Below are positions 1-9,864 of a stretch of 64,000 nucleotides of DNA, piece after piece. Positions within the stretch are counted from its first letter, which is position 1. Every line of letters begins with the position of its first letter. The position numbers and the translations under genes are program-made. Below the pieces are notes generated by a model. It was not told where the DNA came from. It did no database searches and saw nothing but the letters and a program-made list of their open reading frames with translations. Source of the DNA: CAXBGS01 sp963975425 (GTDB taxonomy: Bacteria > Planctomycetota > Planctomycetia > Pirellulales > Pirellulaceae); assembly GCA_963975425.1 (NCBI GenBank), contig CAXBGS010000005.1:1-64000 (forward strand), given 5' to 3'.

Positions 1-55
1 TACGAACATCCTGCATACGAACATCCTGCATACGAACATCCTGCATACGAACATC
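1..55. repeat. 15-bp tandem repeat at window start
   Basis: The unit tacgaacatcctgca occurs three times perfectly (1-15, 16-30, 31-45) and a fourth, 10-base partial copy ends at 55. The array may extend upstream of the window. It lies in a non-coding leader before the radical SAM gene. Confidence 0.95.
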
Positions 56-61
56 GGCGTG

Positions 62-184
62 GGCCTGGAACATTCAGGCCGCGGTCCACTTGAATCCAAG
101 TGCGCTCCGATTGCTGTCAACTTGCTCTCGACGCTCAAATTGCTCTATTAGAACTCCCCGCCTGCTCTATTAGAACGCGTCAAC
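62..184. repeat. Two small hairpins and a 22-bp-period direct repeat
   Basis: Two adjacent inverted repeats are visible: ggcctg/caggcc (62-67 with 75-80) and cacttg/caagtg (87-92 with 97-102). They are followed by the 14-base direct repeat tgctctattagaac at 141-154 and 163-176. No gene is evident between 1 and 271. The function is unknown. Confidence 0.7.
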
Positions 185-271
185 GGGCCAGCCGAACCCA
201 CATCGTCTGTCGTACGTTCGTCAACTATTGTGACTCGCATCCCCCGTTTGGCAACTCTTTGAGTCCCCTTC

Positions 272-1354
272 ATGGCCGAATCTAACGATCGATTGGATTG
301 GCAGGCGGACGGTTTGCCGTTTAATACGTTTGGCGCGTCTTTGCGGCGTCGTTTCGGCGGACGGATTCAACGCGTCAGCATCGATGCCGGCTTTACATGC
401 CCTAATGTTGACGGCGCGGTTGCCCGTGGCGGATGCAATTTCTGTGACAATCGCTCTTTCAGCCCCAGTCGCCGCGTCCGTTTGAAACAGGTTCGAGACC
501 AACTGGTGGACGGGATCGAAACGGTCCGCAAACGATACGACAAGGTGCAAGGGTTCATCGCGTACTTTCAGCCGGCCACGAACACCTACGCGCCGGTGGA
601 CCAGCTTGCCGAAGTTTTCGAATTGGCAATTCAGTGTGATGAACAGATCGTTGGGCTCGCCATCGGAACGCGACCGGACTGCGTACCCGATTCCGTCCTG
701 GACTTGGTCGAATCGCTAGCCGAGCGTACCTACGTGTCGCTGGAATACGGCATGCAGACGATTCACGAAGCGGGCCTGCGATGGATGAATCGCGCACACG
801 ACCACGAATCCATGATCAATGCGATCGCACGCAGCCGGGGGCGTGGATTCGAGTGTTGCGCGCATGTGATTCTGGGGATTCCCGGCGAGACTCACGCAAT
901 GATGATGGAAACGGCCGATGAGATCGGTCGACTGGGTTTCGACGCCGTTAAACTGCACAATTTGTATTGCGTTCACGGCACCCAACTGGGCGAACAGGTC
1001 CTTGCCGGCGAAATCACGATGATGGAACGAGAACCCTATATTCACACGGTGGTCGACTTCTTGGAAAGGATTCCGCCGACCGTGATTGTCGAGCGAGTCA
1101 GCGGTGACGCTCCGCCCAATTTCCTGATCGAACCGAAATGGTGCTTAGAAAAATCGTCGATTCGGTTGGCCATTGAAGCCGAATTTCTGCGTCGCGGCTC
1201 GCGGCAAGGCAGCCGCTATGACACTAGCAACTTATCGCCGCAAACCGACGCGAACGCATCCGATCGCCAGCGGCCGATCGACAACACCCCTGCATCGATC
1301 CGACAGATGATTGAACAACGTGGGCGGTTGCCAGTGTTGAAAATGCAGAACTGA
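272..1354 (+). CDS. YhcC-type radical SAM protein (TIGR01212 family)
   Basis: This 360-residue protein has the radical SAM cluster cysteines C43, C55 and C58 (C-x11-C-x2-C), in the context CPNVDGAVARGGCNFC that is characteristic of the YhcC/TIGR01212 family. Later regions also match the family pattern: GTRPDC, SLEYGMQT, ILGIPGET, HNLYCVHGTQL and the C-terminal SGDAPPNFLIEPKW. These enzymes are expected to bind a [4Fe-4S] cluster and S-adenosylmethionine; their substrate is not established. The ATG at 272 gives the normal family length. The gene stands alone and is followed directly by a small hairpin. The family call is secure, the reaction is not. Confidence 0.93.
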   Translation: MAESNDRLDWQADGLPFNTFGASLRRRFGGRIQRVSIDAGFTCPNVDGAVARGGCNFCDNRSFSPSRRVRLKQVRDQLVDGIETVRKRYDKVQGFIAYFQPATNTYAPVDQLAEVFELAIQCDEQIVGLAIGTRPDCVPDSVLDLVESLAERTYVSLEYGMQTIHEAGLRWMNRAHDHESMINAIARSRGRGFECCAHVILGIPGETHAMMMETADEIGRLGFDAVKLHNLYCVHGTQLGEQVLAGEITMMEREPYIHTVVDFLERIPPTVIVERVSGDAPPNFLIEPKWCLEKSSIRLAIEAEFLRRGSRQGSRYDTSNLSPQTDANASDRQRPIDNTPASIRQMIEQRGRLPVLKMQN

Positions 1355-1378
1355 GGATGCGAAACGGATTTCGCACCC
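1355..1378 (+). terminator. Hairpin just after the radical SAM stop codon
   Basis: A perfect 7-bp stem tgcgaaa/tttcgca (1358-1364 with 1369-1375) with loop cgga begins four bases after the stop codon, with two further G-C pairs outside. No T-tract follows, so it is at best a weak or Rho-assisted terminator. Confidence 0.35.
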
Positions 1379-1518
1379 CTACCGGCCGGATTCTGCCCCC
1401 ATTCCAGATGGCAGGCTTGAGCACTGATTAGCCAGGGCATTCTGTCCAACTACGCCCATCGCCGCCACGTCGCTATACTGCCCCGCTTCATTCTTTCCCC
1501 CGCCGGAACCCTACCTAC

Positions 1519-1932
1519 ATGGCACGTCTTTGTATCGTCTTTGGATTGCTGCTTTGCGGCTTGACGATCGTTGCATTGGTGAACGCGCCGCTAAAAAACG
1601 CCGCCTATTTCGTACCGATGATGCTTGGGATTCCGATCTTGTTTTGCGGAGTCGTCGGGCTAAACCCCCATCGGCTGGGCACCGCGCTGCGGTTCGCGGC
1701 GGCCATCGCCACGATCGGGTCGACGATGGGACTGATGCGTGTCAGCGTGTGCTTCGTACGGCTGGGCCGCGACGTTCACGTGAACATGCTGGCGTTGAAA
1801 GTTGTCTCGGCGATGACGGTTCTGTGTTTGGTTTTCGCCATCCTTTGCCTATTCTCGGTCTTAAGAATGCGACGCAAACGATTGTCGGCTGGCCAAGTAC
1901 CCAAGAATCACCCGAGCGGCGAGCCGACCTGA
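1519..1932 (+). CDS. Small multi-pass membrane protein, unknown function
   Basis: This 137-residue protein has four likely membrane segments, roughly residues 4-22, 30-48, 54-76 and 90-115. It ends in a basic cytoplasmic-type tail (RMRRKRL). No motif identifies a family. It starts at an ATG about 165 bases after the radical SAM gene. The hydrophobic pattern and GC-rich third positions support a real gene. The function is unknown. Confidence 0.65.
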   Translation: MARLCIVFGLLLCGLTIVALVNAPLKNAAYFVPMMLGIPILFCGVVGLNPHRLGTALRFAAAIATIGSTMGLMRVSVCFVRLGRDVHVNMLALKVVSAMTVLCLVFAILCLFSVLRMRRKRLSAGQVPKNHPSGEPT

Positions 1933-2047
1933 CCCCCTTTCGGGCGTGGTGGATTTACCGTAAGCCATGGGTCCAACCGGGCGACGGTTCGTCAACGTTT
2001 TCTTGCTAAATCACAACCCCAATTTACCCAATCCCCTGCATCGAGAC

Positions 2048-3721
2048 ATGACCTCGAAACCTATCCTGATCTACGACACGACCTTGCGCGACGGCTCGCA
2101 GGGCGAAGGCGTCAGTTTTTCTCTCCAGGACAAACTGAATATTGCTCAGCGATTGGCCGAAGTGGGCGTTGACTTCATCGAAGGTGGTTACCCGCTCTCG
2201 AACGAAAAGGACGTTGCCTTTTTTCGCGAAGTCCGATCGCTTGATCTCGGCGACACCAAGGTGTGTGCGTTCGGCATGACCCGCCGCCGTTCGATTGCCG
2301 CAGCTGACGATCCTGGCATGCAAGCACTCGTCGCGGCCGAGACACCGATCATCACAGTCGTCGGCAAGACCTGGGATTATCACGCAACGGAAGTGCTGCG
2401 GGTTTCGCTTGACGAAAACTTGGAAATGATCGGCGACAGCGTCGAATTTTTGAACAAACACGCCGAAGTCATCTATGACGCCGAACATTTCTTTGATGGA
2501 TACAACGCCAACCCCGAATACGCGCTGCGTACCTTAGCCGCGGCGGTCGATGCCGGTGCGACGTGGCTGGCGCTTTGCGACACCAACGGCGGAACACTGC
2601 CAGAACGTATCGCCGAAGTCACCGCGATTGCGTTAAACCAATTCACCGATCGCAACGTGCAAGTTGGCATCCATTGCCACAACGATAGTGAAGTCGCCGT
2701 CGCCAACTCGCTTGCCGCCGTCGACGCCGGGGCCACACAAGTCCAAGGCACGATCAACGGCATTGGCGAACGCTGTGGCAATGTCGACCTGATCGCCGTC
2801 ATTGCGAACCTGGCGCTGAAGAAAAAGAACTATTCGGTGCTGGGCGGACGTTCGCTGCATCCGATGACGGAACTGAGCCGATTCGTTTATGAAACGGCCA
2901 ACCTGCAATGGCGTGGCAACCAGCCATTTGTCGGCCAAAGCGCCTTCGCGCACAAAGGCGGCATGCACGTTCATGCGATCAACAAAGCCTCGAAAACCTA
3001 CGAGCACATCGACCCCGCACTGGTCGGCAACGAACGTCGCATCTTGGTCAGCGAGTTGTCCGGACGCAGCAACATTGTTGCCGTCGCGACCCAGCACAAC
3101 ATCGAAGACGACCGTGAATTGATGGACAAAATCTTGGCCGAGGTCGTTCGCCTGGAAAACCAAGGTTACCAATTCGAAAACGCCGGAGCCTCGTTCGATC
3201 TGCTCGTCAAACGCGTCGCGGGAACATTTCAAGAACACTTTCACCCGATCAAGTACCGAATCGTCGCCGGCGACCGTGACAGTTCCCATGGCAAAGTGTT
3301 CGCCGAAGCGATCATCAAACTGTACATCGGGGATGAAATGTGGTTCGATGCGGCCGAAGGGCATGGGCCGGTCAACGCGCTCGATGCCGCCCTGCGAAAG
3401 GCGCTGCTGGGACGATATCCCTGCCTTAGCGAGATGCGTTTGCTCGACTACAAAGTACGCGTCGTCGATTCCGGTGCCGGCACCGCCGCGTCGATCCGCG
3501 TGAACATCGAAAGCGGCGACAAACAGGAAACTTGGGGGACGATCGGCGTCAGCGAGAATATTATCGAAGCCAGTTGGCGGGCATTGGTCGACGCCGTCGA
3601 ATACAAGCTGCACAAAGAAGAGCAACCGGTCGGCGGCAACCAACACGGAACATCCTCGGAAACATCCACAGAAACCACGTCCGCCCAACGCCGACCCGAT
3701 TCACAGGCCACCACATCCTAG
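2048..3721 (+). CDS. cimA: (R)-citramalate synthase
   Basis: This 557-residue enzyme is of the LeuA/CimA family, which condenses acetyl-CoA with an alpha-keto acid. CimA makes (R)-citramalate from pyruvate as the first step of threonine-independent isoleucine synthesis. Visible features are the N-terminal DTTLRDGSQGEG (D10-R14-D15), FIEGGYPLSNEKD, the metal-binding HCHND (H209, H211), GTINGIGERCGN, and a C-terminal regulatory domain (VVDSGAGTAASIRVNIE). FIEGGYP and the QGEG variant point to CimA rather than LeuA. The start at 2048 is preferred over an in-frame ATG at 1967 because homology begins at MTSKPILIYDTTLRDG. The last 30 residues are a Ser/Thr/Gln-rich tail. The next gene is valS, and no other isoleucine gene is nearby. 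Confidence 0.93.
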   Translation: MTSKPILIYDTTLRDGSQGEGVSFSLQDKLNIAQRLAEVGVDFIEGGYPLSNEKDVAFFREVRSLDLGDTKVCAFGMTRRRSIAAADDPGMQALVAAETPIITVVGKTWDYHATEVLRVSLDENLEMIGDSVEFLNKHAEVIYDAEHFFDGYNANPEYALRTLAAAVDAGATWLALCDTNGGTLPERIAEVTAIALNQFTDRNVQVGIHCHNDSEVAVANSLAAVDAGATQVQGTINGIGERCGNVDLIAVIANLALKKKNYSVLGGRSLHPMTELSRFVYETANLQWRGNQPFVGQSAFAHKGGMHVHAINKASKTYEHIDPALVGNERRILVSELSGRSNIVAVATQHNIEDDRELMDKILAEVVRLENQGYQFENAGASFDLLVKRVAGTFQEHFHPIKYRIVAGDRDSSHGKVFAEAIIKLYIGDEMWFDAAEGHGPVNALDAALRKALLGRYPCLSEMRLLDYKVRVVDSGAGTAASIRVNIESGDKQETWGTIGVSENIIEASWRALVDAVEYKLHKEEQPVGGNQHGTSSETSTETTSAQRRPDSQATTS

Positions 3722-3796
3722 TCGTGGGTTGTCGGTTTATCTCACAATGTCCATGATTTGTACGTTGCTTCTTGGATACATAGAACTGCCTAAATC

Positions 3797-6700
3797 ATGA
3801 CGATCCCTAACCGATTTGATCACGCGACGGCCGCCGCCGAAATTGCCGGCCGTTGGGAAGACGCTGGATGCGCCAACGCGGAAGTAAACCGCGACAAAAA
3901 ACCGTTCACCATTGTGATTCCGCCGCCGAACGTGACCGGTGCGTTGCACCTCGGGCATGGCCTGAACAACACGCTGCAGGACATTCTGATCCGGGCCAAG
4001 CGGATGCAGGGCTTCGAGGCCTTATGGATGCCAGGTACCGACCACGCCGGCATCGCCACCCAGGCCGTTGTCGAGCGCCGCTTAAAGGAACAAGAAAACA
4101 AATCGCGACACGATCTGGGACGCGAGGAACTGGTCAATCGTATTTGGGCATGGAAAGACCAATACGAAAAACGCATCCTCGGCCAGCTAAAGCGGATGGG
4201 GTGCAGTTGTGATTGGCGGCGGACTCGCTTTACATTGGATGACACCTGCGCCGCAGCGGTCCGCGCAACGTTCTTTGATCTTTTTGGCAAGCGGCGGATC
4301 TATCGCGGAAAGCGGCTGGTCAACTGGGACACGTTCTTGCAGACCGCTGTCAGCGACGACGAGGTTTTCAACGAGACCAAGAAGGGAAGCTTTTGGCATT
4401 ATTCCTATCCCGTCGTCGATCCCAAACCCGGCGAACCTGACCGTGTCGAAATCGCCACGACGCGACCGGAAACGATGCTGGGCGATTCTGCAGTTGCCGT
4501 GCACCCCGATCCGGAAAAAGCGCTCGACAAGTTCGAATCAGAGCTGCGTGAAAAGCTAAAGGAAGCACCCGAGAAGGATCGCGCCCCGATCCAAGAACAA
4601 CTCGACGCACTGGGCAAGCGCCGTGAATCGATGTTGCCGCACTTGATCTTGCTGCGAGACATGGCGAGAGACGGCCGGATGTTGATGCTGCCGCTAGCGG
4701 AACGTCCGATTCCTCTGATCGCTGACGAATGGGCGAAACCTGAACTGGGCAGCGGTTGCGTCAAAATCACTCCCGCCCATGACCCGAATGATTACGAAGT
4801 CGGCAAACGTGCTGACTTGCCAATGATCAACATCCTGAATCCCGACGGGACGATCAACGCCGAAGGTGGAAAGTACGAAGGCTTGACCATCCCGCAGGCG
4901 CGTAAGAAGGTCGTCGCTGATCTGGATGCGCAAGGGCTGCTCGGTGATATCGAAGACCGTGACATCGAATTGCCGCATAGCGATCGCAGCAAGACGCCGA
5001 TCGAACCGTACCTTGCCGATCAATGGTTCGTTGCCATGGACGAATTGGCGCAATCAGCGATGGACGCGGTGACCGATGATCGCGTGCAAATTTTTCCCGA
5101 ACGATATCGCAAAGGCTATCTCGACTGGCTCAGCGAAAAACGCGATTGGCCGGTCAGTCGTCAATTGTGGTGGGGACACCGCATTCCGATTTGGTCAAAC
5201 AGTGGTCTATCGCAAAAGAGCGCCGATGCGTTGGTTGCAAAACTGGCGAAAATCCCAGGCTACGATGCGTCGCAGGTGCAAAGCCAAATCGACGAGTCGG
5301 ACGACGGAACGTTCGCCGTGTTCGTATGCCTGCGTGATGAGAACGAACCGCTGGAAAGCGAGGTCGAATCGCTGGGACTGCAGCGAGACCCGGATGTGCT
5401 CGATACGTGGTTTTCCTCGGCTCTCTGGCCGCACAGCACGCTTGGATGGCCCCAGCAAACCGAAGAGCTCGAATATTTCTATCCGACCAGCACACTGATC
5501 ACATCGCGCGACATCATCACACTGTGGGTCGCTCGCATGGTGCTGATGGGATTGAACAACGTCGGCGAAATTCCGTTCCATGAAGTCTTCATTCACCCAA
5601 AAATTTTGGACGGGTTGGGTGAAACGATGAGCAAGAGCAAGGGCAACGGAGTCGACCCCAACGACGTCATCGACAAGTTCGGTCCTGATGCACTGCGATA
5701 CGGCCTGGCCCGTCTGGCAACGGACACCCAAGACGTTCGCATGCCGGTCCAGTATGAGTGTCCACACTGCGAAAAACTAATCGACCAGACGAAGAAAAAC
5801 CGCTCGCTGCCGAAACTGCCGTGCCCGGCATGCAAGGAGGAATTCTCGACCCAGTGGGCCGAAACTGACGAAGACAAGTCGCTGCCCAAAGGCGCTGTTG
5901 TCAGCGAACGATTCGAAACGGCTCGCAACTTTGTTAACAAGTTGTGGAATGCTTCTCGGTTCACGCTGATGAATTTGGAAGGTTATCAAGCCGGGCCGGT
6001 ACAGATTGATGATCTGCCACTGGAGGACCGCTGGCTGCTGAGTCGACTGTCAACGGTCACACGTGAAGTGACCGATTGCATCGAAAACTATCGCTTCGCC
6101 GAGGCGTCACGCATCCTGTACGACTTTGCTTGGGACGAATTCTGCAGCTTTTATGTTGAAATTGCAAAGCCTCGGTTGGACGACGCGAAATTGCGTGCGA
6201 CCACACAGCGGGTGATCGCGCATGGCTTAGACACGTTGTTGCGACTCCTGCACCCGATCATGCCGTTCGTCACTGAATCCATTTGGGGTTTCCTGAACGA
6301 CGCAGCATCACAGCGAGGCGTACCAGAGCCTTGTGATGCCCCGTCGTTTGTCATGACGGCGACGTGGCCGCAGTCGCACGCAGACCACTTTGACGAATCG
6401 ATCGAACGCCAGTTCAGTCAGTTCCAAGAAGTCGTCAGCGCGATTCGCAAGATTCGCGCCAGCCAGAACATTCCGCCACGCGAGACGGTTCCCGTGTCGA
6501 TTCGGTGTACCGAAGCGTCGCAGGCGCTGCTGCAGCCCATGCGTACCTATTTCGAAGGTCTGGCCGGCGCCGACGTGGTGCAACTGGGACCGGATGCGAA
6601 AGCTTTCGAAACCGACGCACCGATAGCCTTGACGCCAATCGATATGGAAGTCCACGTCGACTTGGAAAAGTTCATTGATGTCGATGCCGAACTGTCGCGG

Positions 6701-6892
6701 TTGGAGAAGTTGCTGGGCCAACTGGTCAAACAAATCACCGGCAAAGAGCAAAAACTGTCGAACGATAGTTTCGTTTCGCGTGCTCCCGCCGAGGTAGTCG
6801 AGCGTGAACGCGAGAGCCTGGGTGACCTGGTCCGCCAACGCGAGTCGGTCGAAGGTGATATCGATCGATTGAAATCAAAGTCATCCGATTGA
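3797..6892 (+). CDS. valS: Valyl-tRNA synthetase
   Basis: This 1031-residue class I aminoacyl-tRNA synthetase charges tRNA-Val. The HIGH signature is HLGH at residues 51-54, within PPPNVTGALHLGHGL. The KMSKS loop reads TMSKS at 610-614. The CP1 editing domain contains the ATTRPETMLGDSAVAV motif and is followed by the anticodon-binding domain and a C-terminal coiled coil. It is longer than the usual 880-950 residues for two reasons. The editing domain holds a charged helical insert (around residues 235-280), and a CxxC...CxxC zinc-ribbon-like segment follows KMSKS (C655, C658, C676, C679). The ATG at 3797 gives a normal N-terminus. Confidence 0.96.
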   Translation: MTIPNRFDHATAAAEIAGRWEDAGCANAEVNRDKKPFTIVIPPPNVTGALHLGHGLNNTLQDILIRAKRMQGFEALWMPGTDHAGIATQAVVERRLKEQENKSRHDLGREELVNRIWAWKDQYEKRILGQLKRMGCSCDWRRTRFTLDDTCAAAVRATFFDLFGKRRIYRGKRLVNWDTFLQTAVSDDEVFNETKKGSFWHYSYPVVDPKPGEPDRVEIATTRPETMLGDSAVAVHPDPEKALDKFESELREKLKEAPEKDRAPIQEQLDALGKRRESMLPHLILLRDMARDGRMLMLPLAERPIPLIADEWAKPELGSGCVKITPAHDPNDYEVGKRADLPMINILNPDGTINAEGGKYEGLTIPQARKKVVADLDAQGLLGDIEDRDIELPHSDRSKTPIEPYLADQWFVAMDELAQSAMDAVTDDRVQIFPERYRKGYLDWLSEKRDWPVSRQLWWGHRIPIWSNSGLSQKSADALVAKLAKIPGYDASQVQSQIDESDDGTFAVFVCLRDENEPLESEVESLGLQRDPDVLDTWFSSALWPHSTLGWPQQTEELEYFYPTSTLITSRDIITLWVARMVLMGLNNVGEIPFHEVFIHPKILDGLGETMSKSKGNGVDPNDVIDKFGPDALRYGLARLATDTQDVRMPVQYECPHCEKLIDQTKKNRSLPKLPCPACKEEFSTQWAETDEDKSLPKGAVVSERFETARNFVNKLWNASRFTLMNLEGYQAGPVQIDDLPLEDRWLLSRLSTVTREVTDCIENYRFAEASRILYDFAWDEFCSFYVEIAKPRLDDAKLRATTQRVIAHGLDTLLRLLHPIMPFVTESIWGFLNDAASQRGVPEPCDAPSFVMTATWPQSHADHFDESIERQFSQFQEVVSAIRKIRASQNIPPRETVPVSIRCTEASQALLQPMRTYFEGLAGADVVQLGPDAKAFETDAPIALTPIDMEVHVDLEKFIDVDAELSRLEKLLGQLVKQITGKEQKLSNDSFVSRAPAEVVERERESLGDLVRQRESVEGDIDRLKSKSSD

Positions 6893-6977
6893 AATCCCTG
6901 CAAGATTTCGATCGGATAGCTAAGATGAATTACCTGACGTCCACCTATCATTCTTCTTCCCGCCATTCATCTCGCTC

Positions 6978-7772
6978 ATGCCCATTCGTATCAAATGCCC
7001 TTGCGGCAAAGCCCTGGCCGTCAAAGACGAAATGGCTGGCAAGGCGGTCAAGTGTCCCGGTTGCGGCAAGGTCATCCGTGTCCCAGCAGCCGGACAGCCG
7101 CAGCAGGCAATGATTCCCGCTGCCTCACCACAGCCCGCCGCGCAGTTGCCTTCGACGGCGACATCAAGCTCGCTGCAGGATCTGTTTGACGAAGAGGGGT
7201 TCAGCGAACAAGTTGCCGCTGTCTGCCCGTCATGCAAATCGACGATGACCGCCGGCGCGGTGCTATGTACGAATTGCGGTTTCAACAAGGAAACCGGTCA
7301 ACGCATGCAGGCACACCAAACAGCGGGCGTCGATATCGATCACGGCACGTTGCAATTGCAAGCCGCAGAAGCGTCGATGAAAAAAGACGCGCACCTGCAG
7401 AAAGAGATGGAAAGCAAAGCGGGTCTGCCCTGGTGGGGCCTGGCACTCGTATTGTTCATCGGCGTCAGTGGGGTCACCATTGCAACGCTAGCGGTCAACG
7501 CGGCGCGACGCGTTGATGAGACGATGACGTTTAACCCGATGAAGATGTTCTATCAACTGTCCGGCGGAGCGATGTTGGTCGTAGCCGCCGGCGCGCTGCT
7601 GTCGTTGATCGTCGGCGCCTTCCAGAGAGATCGCAAACAAGGCTTGCTGATGCTGACGGTTCTCTACATCCCGGTGTACGTTTTTAAGAATTTCAAACAG
7701 ACATACAAGCCATTTATCACCGCCGTCGTTGTCGGAATCGGCGGCGGCGTGCTGCTATCGATGGGACTGTAA
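6978..7772 (+). CDS. Zinc-ribbon membrane protein, planctomycete type
   Basis: This 264-residue protein starts with a zinc-ribbon motif (C7-x-C9 and C26-x2-C29, reading KCPCGKALAVKDEMAGKAVKCPGCGK in pieces). A second CxxC pair set follows near residues 78-97 (CPSCK...CTNCGFN). A Pro/Ala/Gln linker separates the two. About four hydrophobic segments lie between residue 150 and the C-terminus. N-terminal ribbons of this kind are common in planctomycete membrane proteins and usually face the cytoplasm; that is family knowledge, not shown here. The gene is convergent with the beta-barrel gene, with 34 bases between their stop codons. The specific role is unknown. Confidence 0.8.
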   Translation: MPIRIKCPCGKALAVKDEMAGKAVKCPGCGKVIRVPAAGQPQQAMIPAASPQPAAQLPSTATSSSLQDLFDEEGFSEQVAAVCPSCKSTMTAGAVLCTNCGFNKETGQRMQAHQTAGVDIDHGTLQLQAAEASMKKDAHLQKEMESKAGLPWWGLALVLFIGVSGVTIATLAVNAARRVDETMTFNPMKMFYQLSGGAMLVVAAGALLSLIVGAFQRDRKQGLLMLTVLYIPVYVFKNFKQTYKPFITAVVVGIGGGVLLSMGL

Positions 7773-7806
7773 CAGTCTGGAAGAAAACAAGCGCCGTAGC
7801 GAATCG

Positions 7807-9864
7807 TTAGAATTTCCAGCGATATTCCATTCGTGTTCCATACACGTCCTGCAGCCCTCGACGCCAGCCATACATGACGTCGAATCGCATTAGCGTGCAG
7901 TGTGAAATGGGGAATTGGTACCGACTGCCCACGGCGAACTGATCGTCGGGGACATTAGGATTCTTGCTGCCGTGTGGCGTTAGATAGGCCGCTTCGAGCA
8001 GCAGTTGGCGATCCAGGTCGTCACCGATCAAGTCCACACCGATGCTGCCGCCTGCGGTGTCACTCGCCGAGGTATCCAGCGTTGCAAACCCGTTCAGACC
8101 ATCGGTGTCAAAGTTGATCCCCGTATTGCGCAGGATCCCGCCCGATCCGCCGGCGCGAGCGACCGACTGAGGACGGTCCCAACCGACGAACATGTTCAAA
8201 TACGGCACAAACGTCAGCGGCGTATCGGTGATCCAGCTGTTCTCGAAAAGCAGCAACGCGCCGTCGGCGGTGCGCGACGCATCGGGCAAGTCTTGGCCCG
8301 CGTTAACGATCACGCGAACACTATTGCTGATCCGATCGAAATATCGACGGGTAAAACTTGCCGTGATATTGTGATAGCTGCGATCATCATCGTTGCGGTC
8401 ATGCAAAAAGGCATACCCCGTTTCGATGTATCCGCCATAGGCTTCGATGAACCACGCCGTTCCCAGCATCTGAGCGCGGTGTTCATCGGTGCCAAAGGCG
8501 GGACTATTGATCTGGTCGACCGCCGCAAAGAACGTGGCATCATAGTTGGACCAATTCAACAGCCGACTGTGTCGCGCCGGAATCGAGAACGCTGCTCCGG
8601 TGACCGCGTCTTCCATCCAGATACCATTCTGAAACAGCAGCGGCACCAATCCCACCGTGAACGGAATCTCCATCGGTGACGTGCTGTTTTGCAGCGTGCC
8701 CATCAAGACACCCAAGTCGCCTTCGAAAAAACCAGTCAATGGATTGATGTCGAACTCATTCTCATAGTTCAAATCACCGTCAACTAATTCCCAACGCGTG
8801 AACCGTCCGTCCTGATCTAGCGGTCCGACGAACATATGAAAACGCTCGGTGTCGGTCATCCGTAAATCAAGATCCAGGTTCAAACGCTGGGCCCAATTGT
8901 CCGTGCGGCCCGCCGCATTGCGACCACTGGCGATCCCGGTTCGGTAGTCGCCGTAGACATAGAACTGGGGGCGAACCATGTTCTTGTCGCCGAACCAATT
9001 CTTGCCACGCGGTGTGATGCCGTCGCCATACCAGATACGTCCCCATTCGACCCAAGGGTGCTGAACAGGAACGGCCCGTTTGGAATCGTACACCCAGGCT
9101 TCGCGTCCCCCGTCATGAACCATGGCGGAATTGGGAATCGGAGTCGGCGAGAAATCGTTATGAAAATACGGCTTGGACGCGTAGTCGCCACAGTCATCAG
9201 CCAGATCGCTGTGGGATGCGTCCAAGCGCGAGGCGAAATCATCCAGCGGTGCTTGGTTCGATACCGAGGACGCCAGCGCCGCATCGATCGCATGTTTGAA
9301 AGCCGGCAAATCAAACTCCGTCTTCGCAGCAGCTGTATTCCCAGTCGCGCTCCTTGCCGGCAAGAGCGTCGATGGATCACCACAATCCGACTCCAGTGTC
9401 CTGTGCGTCTCCTGTGTCCTGTGCGTCGGCGGCATCAGGATCGCGGTGTTCAGTACCGACGAAATGGAATCGTCGAATCGTTCACGCTGATGAGGAGTTA
9501 CCGGCACCGTCATCTTGGCCTGCTCGCCGCCATCGGCCGCCAGGGATCGAAGCGCAGCCTCCAGCGACTTCGCGAACGAATCCTCCGCATAAGGCGTCAA
9601 CGGGACCGATCGAGCCGAATCAGTTCCGGTGGTTTCGGGCACAACTCGCGGCAACCGTTTCGGCCGTGGCTCCGGCGACGTTGACGGCGACGTTGACGTT
9701 GAGGCAACCGAATCGGCAGCGAAGGATCGACTTTGCCAAGTCGCGCCGGTTAGCGCGTCAGCTGTCAAAGACAACCCCAACACGGCAGCAAGCCAATATC
9801 GTGCCATACGTTTTCGGCGACGCTTTGATTTCGGTCGTTGTTTCGTTTTGGTTGTGCTCTGCAT
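7807..9864 (-). CDS. Outer-membrane beta-barrel (porin-like) protein coupled to a cytochrome
   Basis: This 685-residue protein has a very basic N-terminus (KRRRKRMARYW), a hydrophobic signal segment and a cleavable-looking AWT/FAADS region. A 250-residue low-complexity Ser/Thr-rich region follows. The C-terminal ~370 residues show alternating aromatic/polar strands (FYVYGDYRTG, AYGGYIETGYAFLHDR, MRFDVMYGW) and end in MEYRWKF. A terminal Phe after such strands is the usual outer-membrane assembly signal. The ATG at 9864 overlaps the TGA of the upstream cytochrome gene (TGATG), so the two are very likely translationally coupled; the ORF's upstream ATG at 10017 lies inside that gene. Secretion and barrel topology are inferred. 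The pairing suggests a role in electron passage across the outer membrane. Confidence 0.75.
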   Translation of the reverse strand: MQSTTKTKQRPKSKRRRKRMARYWLAAVLGLSLTADALTGATWQSRSFAADSVASTSTSPSTSPEPRPKRLPRVVPETTGTDSARSVPLTPYAEDSFAKSLEAALRSLAADGGEQAKMTVPVTPHQRERFDDSISSVLNTAILMPPTHRTQETHRTLESDCGDPSTLLPARSATGNTAAAKTEFDLPAFKHAIDAALASSVSNQAPLDDFASRLDASHSDLADDCGDYASKPYFHNDFSPTPIPNSAMVHDGGREAWVYDSKRAVPVQHPWVEWGRIWYGDGITPRGKNWFGDKNMVRPQFYVYGDYRTGIASGRNAAGRTDNWAQRLNLDLDLRMTDTERFHMFVGPLDQDGRFTRWELVDGDLNYENEFDINPLTGFFEGDLGVLMGTLQNSTSPMEIPFTVGLVPLLFQNGIWMEDAVTGAAFSIPARHSRLLNWSNYDATFFAAVDQINSPAFGTDEHRAQMLGTAWFIEAYGGYIETGYAFLHDRNDDDRSYHNITASFTRRYFDRISNSVRVIVNAGQDLPDASRTADGALLLFENSWITDTPLTFVPYLNMFVGWDRPQSVARAGGSGGILRNTGINFDTDGLNGFATLDTSASDTAGGSIGVDLIGDDLDRQLLLEAAYLTPHGSKNPNVPDDQFAVGSRYQFPISHCTLMRFDVMYGWRRGLQDVYGTRMEYRWKF

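Noticed and set aside
1..184. CRISPR array
   Set aside because: The repeats are directly adjacent with no unique spacers, so the array is a simple tandem repeat.
2633..3688. 351-codon minus-strand frame
   Set aside because: Mirror frame of cimA in GC-rich DNA, with no recognisable domain.
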